Of a stretch of 28,161 bases of DNA, positions 23,748 to 28,161 are shown piece by piece. This DNA is from a virus. Numbering within the stretch: the first letter of the stretch is position 1; the number at the start of each line of letters is the position of its first letter. The notes under the pieces were generated by a model. It made no database searches. It worked only from the letters and a program-made list of their open reading frames with translations, and had not been told where the DNA came from. A program made the translations under genes and the position numbers. The stretch spans positions 1 through 28,161 of the IMG/VR virus record IMGVR_UViG_3300028025_006912; one strand, given 5' to 3'.

Positions 23748-23789
23748 TATGATATGATTAGCACATATTCCATATATTTAAGGTACGCT
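23748..23789 (+). promoter_or_regulatory. Putative promoter(s) for the second peroxidase-fold gene
   Basis: Two -10-like boxes are possible. TATGAT at 23748-23753 would give a roughly 36-nt leader with only a weak AAGG. TACGCT at 23784-23789 ends 6 nt before the ATG at 23796 and fits the leaderless TAnnnT pattern seen elsewhere in the window. No good -35 is visible for either. Confidence 0.4.
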
Positions 23790-23795
23790 ATACAC

Positions 23796-24734
23796 ATGAC
23801 CACAACACACTATATTCCAGAAATGATAACAGATGAAAATAAGTCTGCTGTTATTGAAATTAGTATGCTTGAGGAAATTATGCCCATATCAATATATGAT
23901 TTGAGCGTAACATCGGCAGACGGAAAACAGCAAAACATCCTTGAAAAAATGCGCGGAAAAGTGACACTGATTTTCAATGTTGCTGCTGGATGTGGAAACA
24001 TACCACAGCATGGAGTTTTGGAGCAACTAAACCAGAAGTATAAAGGCGTAGAAGATTTTAATATTCTAGCGATAGTGGTTGATGACTTTGTGTGTCACGG
24101 TTATGCAGAATTTCAGGATGGGTTAGCCGCTTATATCGAGCGAGAAGGCCTTGATATAACGCCAGGAATGCTGTCCAAAAAGTATGCCGAAGAAAATTTT
24201 GGAGTTACTTTTGAATTTTCTGAATTGACAAATGGAAGATTTGATAAGCATAAATACAATGCCGACTATGTCCCTGGCGCAGTAAAAGAACAAGAACAAC
24301 ATGAACTGTGGAGTTACCTTACTGGTGCATATAAGGCAGATGTTGATGCAAATGGTATCCCCTACCACGACGAGGATATTCCATGGTCTTACGCAGAATC
24401 AAAAAATCCAAAAAGTCTAGGATTTAAAACGCACTCCCCAGTTAGAGGAAACTTTGAAAAGTTTCTAATTGATAAAACTGGAACAAAAGTAAAGCGATTT
24501 GCAAACGGATTTCTTCTTGGAGAAAGAGACCAGTACGGAAACACATTCCCGTGGGTTCAGGAAAAATATAAAGAAGATGGGCGTAGAGACCATAACCCAG
24601 GACTCGAGGCAAACGGCGATGAGGTAGCGATGCAGCCAAACGATACTCGTTGGCCGAATAAGTACCAGAGAATTGGGATTGATATTTCTATTGAGGCAAT
24701 TTCAAAAGAAATTGACAATTATTTAAACCAGTAA
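23796..24734 (+). CDS. Glutathione-peroxidase-like protein with Cys retained and long insertions (312 aa)
   Basis: KVTLIFNVAAGCGNIPQHGVLEQL (residues 55-77) matches N-V-A-S-K-C-G-x-T-P-Q of the family with the peroxidatic C66 kept. FNILAIVVDDFVCHGYAEF (88-106) takes the place of V-V-L-G-F-P-C-N-Q-F, with C100 as the likely resolving Cys. NFEKFLIDKTGTKVKRFANG is the usual W/N-F-x-K-F-L-V-D strand. At 312 aa it is about twice the normal peroxidase length, because of insertions between these blocks (about 110-210) and a charged tail. I use the ATG at 23796; frames upstream to 23673 run into the divergent gene. It meets the minus-strand oxygenase stop to stop with no gap. Confidence 0.78.
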   Translation: MTTTHYIPEMITDENKSAVIEISMLEEIMPISIYDLSVTSADGKQQNILEKMRGKVTLIFNVAAGCGNIPQHGVLEQLNQKYKGVEDFNILAIVVDDFVCHGYAEFQDGLAAYIEREGLDITPGMLSKKYAEENFGVTFEFSELTNGRFDKHKYNADYVPGAVKEQEQHELWSYLTGAYKADVDANGIPYHDEDIPWSYAESKNPKSLGFKTHSPVRGNFEKFLIDKTGTKVKRFANGFLLGERDQYGNTFPWVQEKYKEDGRRDHNPGLEANGDEVAMQPNDTRWPNKYQRIGIDISIEAISKEIDNYLNQ

Positions 24735-25556
24735 TTATTTGTCGAATAAATAACTGTAATCTGGGTATCTGATAATGCCAGTTTCTTTGTCTATAGATAC
24801 GCTCGTGGTGCTCCTTGCCTTTTGTTGAGCAATTAATGGCCATTCTTTTTCACCGTATTGTTTTTGTCCTTCAATCCATTCGCTGGTTGCTTCAGAAATA
24901 TACTTAATGTATGTGCGAACTAGGTATTTAGTTCCCATCGTTATATCCCTTACGCCGTGATAGTACGGAACTTTCCCAGGAAATAATGGGGAGCCAGACG
25001 GGAATACAAGCACATCACCAGCCTCTGGTTTGTAAAGGATAATTTTGTCATCAATTAGAAATTCTATTTCTCCGCCGTCATAGTCGTCATTTATATAGTT
25101 TGTACATGTAATAAGGAATTTCTCCCCAGGCCAATACCATTCAGGGAGTACAAAATCGGTATGGTAGTCCATTGTTCTGCCATTTCCCCAATTTGAAACA
25201 CTTACATTCTCATAATAATATGCGAGGCTTGGGTTCGTATAAAATGCGGATTCTGGCAAGTCGATTTTATAAAATCCAGCATAATGCCCCATGGCAGAAT
25301 GTGTGACATCAACTATCTCCTCATATACGCGCATTTCTTGAATTTTTTCATCATCTAACACTTCATTTATGATTGCATCGTGGCGCTCCATATTTGTATA
25401 TTTTCCAAATACAAACCAGTCTGTCCATTCGCCAAAGTAGGAATTCTTCTTATTTGATTCAGCAGAACTTTTCAAAATTTTGTGACTATATTCTGTGTTC
25501 TTCATCATCCCTTTGTACACATGGACATAGGGGTGTATTTCGTCAAATCTGAACAT
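24735..25556 (-). CDS. 2OG-Fe(II) oxygenase (273 aa)
   Basis: The iron site is H132-T-D134 (MDYHTDFVLP), with distal H200 (PYYHGVRDI) and Lys210 (MGTKYLVRTYI) at the 2-oxoglutarate site, as in collagen-type prolyl-4-hydroxylases. The core is TNYINDDYDGGEIEFLIDDKIILYKPEAGDVLVFPSG. I use Met at 25556, since TATACT ends 6 nt upstream on the minus strand (leaderless); a longer form from 25586 would run through the neighbour's start. The C-terminal 50 residues (EWIEGQKQYGEKEWP...) are extra to the catalytic core. It is divergent from the gene at 25579. Confidence 0.88.
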   Translation of the reverse strand: MFRFDEIHPYVHVYKGMMKNTEYSHKILKSSAESNKKNSYFGEWTDWFVFGKYTNMERHDAIINEVLDDEKIQEMRVYEEIVDVTHSAMGHYAGFYKIDLPESAFYTNPSLAYYYENVSVSNWGNGRTMDYHTDFVLPEWYWPGEKFLITCTNYINDDYDGGEIEFLIDDKIILYKPEAGDVLVFPSGSPLFPGKVPYYHGVRDITMGTKYLVRTYIKYISEATSEWIEGQKQYGEKEWPLIAQQKARSTTSVSIDKETGIIRYPDYSYLFDK

Positions 25557-25585
25557 GTTCCAAGTATAATGTTCACATATGAACA
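25551..25585. promoter_or_regulatory. Divergent overlapping leaderless promoters flanked by GAACA/TGTTC palindromes
   Basis: The plus-strand -10 TATAAT (25565-25570) ends 8 nt before the ATG at 25579. The minus-strand -10 TATACT (25568-25563) ends 6 nt before the ATG at 25556. The two -10 boxes share four base pairs, so polymerase cannot occupy both at once. Palindrome GAACATGTTC (25551-25560) contains the minus-strand start codon. TGTTCA-N4-TGAACA (25570-25585) contains the plus-strand start codon. These could be operator sites. Confidence 0.6.
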
Positions 25586-26553
25586 AATCTCACTACGACG
25601 CGACAATGAAGCCATTATCCGATGAGGAAATGGATGAGATAAGCAAGTTTGAGTTTGTTGACCATGGTGGGGCAGTAATAAGGTTCCGCAATGTTTTTTC
25701 TGTTGACTTGCCGAAGGTCTCAAAGTGGATAGATGCGCGTGGCAAAAAATCTCACGAACAACGCTGGAAGTATAAAACTGACAAAAACGGCGTCAGGTAT
25801 GCAGAGAATGAAGACGGGAATAAGTTCACAATTGAACAGGCAGAGATGGTTCCTGTTAGGGTTTTGCAACCAGTAGAAGCAGACACCGAAGAAGACATGG
25901 TGCAACTCTTCCATGACTGGGAAAGAATAATCTATAAATGTTTAATAAGATATATAGACGAGTATCCCCTAGTACTTGGAACTCTTTGGTGGCGCAATCG
26001 TGGTCATATTTTGAGGTATGACAAAGGAACATTCCTTGGTTTGCATAATGACAATGACACAAACTACAGGGCCACTGGAGGAAAGAGATATATCCCATAC
26101 GGGCAACTTGGTTCAAGGCAAAGTCTTGCTGCGCTGTTATACATAAACGACTGTGTCGATTCACCAGAACAACTAGACGGTACTAACTATACTGGTGGGG
26201 AACTTTATTTCCCGTACCTAGACATAGATGTCTCCGCCAAGGCTGGAGATGTGGTTATATTCCCAACAAATTTTGTTGCATCGCACGGAGTTAGGGAGGT
26301 TACTGACGGGGTCAGGTACGCCTATCTGGAGTTCTATTCACAGGGAAGTCCAGATTCAAATGTTCGTATTGAGGTTGTTGAGCCAGACGATATGAGTGAC
26401 TGGTGCAAACCACACTGGATTGACTCAATTTATGACGATTATTGGAACTACGCCTCAAAGCACAACAGCAAGACGGATTCAGAAAATCCAATCTATTCCA
26501 ACAGAAATCTTGAGGGCGATGATGGCATGATTGGCGACGGAAAGAACTACTAA
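25579..26553 (+). CDS. 2OG-Fe(II) oxygenase, 'GHV-Y' subfamily member 4 (324 aa)
   Basis: The iron site is H156-N-D158 (LGLHNDNDTNYR), with distal H236 (VASHGVREV) and R246 (DGVRYAYLEFYSQGS). Subfamily blocks: VDHGGAVIRFRNVF near the N-terminus and LWWRNRGHILRYDKG before the iron site. The closest sister by eye is the protein at 18885 (HCDND-VNYR versus HNDND-TNYR). It is the longest member, with an extra N-terminal helix and a C-terminal tail of about 70 residues. A 71-bp gap separates it from the glycosyltransferase genes. Confidence 0.9.
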   Translation: MNKSHYDATMKPLSDEEMDEISKFEFVDHGGAVIRFRNVFSVDLPKVSKWIDARGKKSHEQRWKYKTDKNGVRYAENEDGNKFTIEQAEMVPVRVLQPVEADTEEDMVQLFHDWERIIYKCLIRYIDEYPLVLGTLWWRNRGHILRYDKGTFLGLHNDNDTNYRATGGKRYIPYGQLGSRQSLAALLYINDCVDSPEQLDGTNYTGGELYFPYLDIDVSAKAGDVVIFPTNFVASHGVREVTDGVRYAYLEFYSQGSPDSNVRIEVVEPDDMSDWCKPHWIDSIYDDYWNYASKHNSKTDSENPIYSNRNLEGDDGMIGDGKNY

Positions 26554-26559
26554 AACCAA

Positions 26560-26589
26560 TTACCCCCTAATAAAATTTGCTAGTATAGT
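26560..26589 (+). promoter_or_regulatory. Possible promoter (TTACCC-18-TATAGT) for the glycosyltransferase genes
   Basis: In the 71-bp gap a -10-like TATAGT (26584-26589) has a poor -35 (TTACCC, 26560-26565) 18 bp upstream. The leader would be about 30 nt, but no Shine-Dalgarno sequence precedes the ATG at 26625. No terminator hairpin for the upstream gene is visible in this gap. Confidence 0.3.
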
Positions 26590-26624
26590 AATTACTCGGG
26601 AACAAACGACTGGTAAATATCACA

Positions 26625-27725
26625 ATGGAAAAAAACCCAAATATTGCATTCCTCACTTTTGACTGGTCATGGGGAACAAAGCCGCTTCAGCCAAATGGTT
26701 GCGGATGGTATCGCTGCCTTCTTCCATCAAGAGAACTCAAGAAATATCAGTGGGGAACTGGAATGGGTTTCCCTGGGTTCAACGAATCATTCGGTTTTGG
26801 ATTGATGGTTGAGGATGAAAAAGCAATTCATGGCTGGGACATAATTGTTTTTAAACTCATCATGCATCAGCGGGTTCTTGATGAGATGATAAAAGCAAAG
26901 GCAATGGGCCAGATTATTGTTGTCGATATTGATGACTGGCACGATGGTCTTGAAAAAACTAACCGTGCTTACGATGTTACCGACCCAGAGAAAAGTCCAG
27001 AGAACAATCGAGATATCTACAATAAAATAATCTCTCTTGCTGATGCAATTGTAGTTTCAACTCCATTCCTTGGTGACTACTATTCAAAATTCAATGACAA
27101 TGTGTTTATGGTGCGAAATGGCATAGACCTTGATAGGTGGAAGCGAAAGCCAGTTAACTTTGTCGATAAGCCGACGATTGGATGGGTTGGGGCTACCCCG
27201 TGGCGCTCAAGCGACCTTGAGTCTGTAGCGGATTCGGTCGGCTCGTTTATCAATAGCAATGGTCTCAAGTTCCACCATTCTGGGCACCTACAAACAAATG
27301 CCGCCCATGCCGCAGACCAACTAGGGATTAGCGGAGATAAAACGACAACCATGCCTCTCGTGCCGATTCTTGATTATCCAAAACTATTTGCGCCGATTGA
27401 CATTGGGATTGTTCCGCTGAACGATGTGCAATTCAATCATGCAAAGTCTTTCATTAAGGGACTTGAATATGTCGCTGCTGGCGTACCTTTTATTTCATCT
27501 TGGTCCCCAGAGTATGAATTTATGGCAAGTCATGGGGTTGGGCGGGTCGCAAGGAACAAGAGCGAGTGGGATTACCACTTATCAGAACTAATGGACCCAG
27601 TTATGCGTAAAGACGAAGTTGAAGAGAATCTTGAGAATGTAAAGAATCTTTTCACCATGGAAAAGCGCGGACCTGAATGGAACCATGTTTATCGCTCAAT
27701 ACTAGAAGGTGCGGAGAATGCATGA
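26625..27725 (+). CDS. GT-B fold glycosyltransferase, GT4-like (366 aa)
   Basis: The N-terminus has NGCGWYRCLLPSREL (residues 24-38), a motif common in phage GT-B enzymes, and an acceptor-domain strand IIVVDIDDW near 102-110. VRNGID (about 162-167) starts the linker to the donor domain. PTIGWVGATPWRSSDLES begins the second Rossmann domain, and KSFIKGLEYVAAGVPFISS (about 272-290) is the nucleotide-sugar binding region, with the conserved Glu. It would transfer a sugar from a nucleotide donor to a protein, glycan or DNA acceptor; the acceptor is not evident. The end overlaps the next gene by 8 bp, so the two transferases probably form a pair. Confidence 0.85.
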   Translation: MEKNPNIAFLTFDWSWGTKPLQPNGCGWYRCLLPSRELKKYQWGTGMGFPGFNESFGFGLMVEDEKAIHGWDIIVFKLIMHQRVLDEMIKAKAMGQIIVVDIDDWHDGLEKTNRAYDVTDPEKSPENNRDIYNKIISLADAIVVSTPFLGDYYSKFNDNVFMVRNGIDLDRWKRKPVNFVDKPTIGWVGATPWRSSDLESVADSVGSFINSNGLKFHHSGHLQTNAAHAADQLGISGDKTTTMPLVPILDYPKLFAPIDIGIVPLNDVQFNHAKSFIKGLEYVAAGVPFISSWSPEYEFMASHGVGRVARNKSEWDYHLSELMDPVMRKDEVEENLENVKNLFTMEKRGPEWNHVYRSILEGAENA

Positions 27726-28161
27726 CATTTCCTGGACCTTTGGGATAATCACTGTTTACGAAGACAAAAATAGGCTTCTACAGATAGTTGAAAATATTCG
27801 CGGTCTTGGGATTCCAGAGTACGAAATCCTTTTTGTTGGCGGTGGTGATTCAACTGGAATTGAAGGTGGTGACATTGTAAAGATTGACTTTGACGAGTCA
27901 GTCAAGCCACGATGGATTACTCGCAAGAAGAATATTCTTGTACAGAACGCCAAGTACGAAAACATTGTGCTTATGCACGATTACCACATTTTTGATGCTG
28001 GTTGGTATGAAGAGTTTAAAAAGTTTGGCACCGATTGGGAAATCTGCTCATGCCCCCAATACCTAATCACTGGCGCGAGAAATCCGATGGACTGGTCATT
28101 GTGGGATAAGCCAGGACACGGTAGGGCTTGGTCTCTTGACTATAACGACTGGACCCAAACG
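27718..28161 (+). CDS. GT-A-like glycosyltransferase, 3' truncated by window end
   Basis: The open frame of 148 codons runs to the window edge. WTFGIITVYEDKNRLLQIVENI is a typical GT2-like start (strand 1, then helix), and PEYEILFVGGGD follows as strand 2. TRKKNILVQNAKYENIVLMHDYHIFDAGWYEEF (about 76-108) matches the helix and D-x-D-like metal motif of phage GT-A enzymes (usual T-R-K-K-N-x-x-x, then H-D-D/Y-x). Here the motif is H-D-Y rather than D-x-D. It overlaps the GT-B gene and is probably co-translated. The acceptor is unknown. Confidence 0.75.
   Translation, partial: MHDISWTFGIITVYEDKNRLLQIVENIRGLGIPEYEILFVGGGDSTGIEGGDIVKIDFDESVKPRWITRKKNILVQNAKYENIVLMHDYHIFDAGWYEEFKKFGTDWEICSCPQYLITGARNPMDWSLWDKPGHGRAWSLDYNDWTQT

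Noticed and set aside
25551-25585. LexA/SOS box
   Set aside because: The GAAC...GTTC half-sites resemble Gram-positive SOS boxes, but the spacing (2 nt in one, reversed order with 6 nt in the other) does not match GAAC-N4-GTTC.
9775-26553. Oxygenases as DNA-base hydroxylases (TET/JBP type)
   Set aside because: The visible motifs are prolyl-hydroxylase and PhyH-like, and no DNA cytosine methyltransferase or base-modification partner is seen in the window. It is not excluded for the most diverged members.
1-28161. tRNA, rRNA or transposase genes
   Set aside because: No cloverleaf-like sequence, rRNA segment, transposase or integrase motif was noticed by eye on either strand, and nearly all of the window is accounted for by protein genes.

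Overview
The window looks like part of a tailed-phage (Caudoviricetes) genome from an aquatic environment, or of a prophage of that kind. It opens with adsorption/tail-fibre genes and continues into a dense accessory region, with almost no non-coding DNA and many ATGA-type overlaps. The host cannot be named. Several promoters have a TAnnnT -10 box ending 6-8 nt before the start codon, so transcripts would be leaderless or nearly so. That is common in Actinobacteria and suggests, but does not prove, a low-GC planktonic actinobacterial host.

Layout. (1) 1-9757, plus strand: the end of one structural gene, then three repeat-rich tail-fibre proteins (562, 567 and 1616 aa), a 58-aa linker protein, and a two-domain fibronectin-III protein. 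The largest fibre has 15 collagen-like Gly-X-Y triplets. The Fn3 protein ends in 18 consecutive Pro-Pro-x-Phe tetrapeptides. (2) 9775-26553: a visibly more A/T-rich block with thirteen separate 2-oxoglutarate/Fe(II) oxygenases, one PhyH-like and most of the others prolyl-4-hydroxylase-like. Mixed among them are two glutathione-peroxidase-fold proteins (one lacking its peroxidatic Cys), a diiron ferritin-like oxidase, three methyltransferase-fold proteins (one FkbM-like), a truncated NAD(P)-binding dehydrogenase, a DUF6065-like protein and four small unknown ORFs. Three genes are on the minus strand, each divergent from a plus-strand neighbour across a 22-70 bp promoter region. (3) 26625-28161: two glycosyltransferases (GT-B, then GT-A cut by the window edge).

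How they may work together. Prolyl hydroxylases act on proline in collagen-like and polyproline-II segments. Here a large set of them lies directly downstream of two fibre proteins carrying exactly such segments, and is followed by glycosyltransferases that could act on hydroxylated residues. My main hypothesis is that the phage encodes its own post-translational decoration system (hydroxylation, methylation, glycosylation) for its fibres. The main alternative is that the oxygenases modify host surface glycans, lipids or a small peptide. Sequence alone does not separate these.
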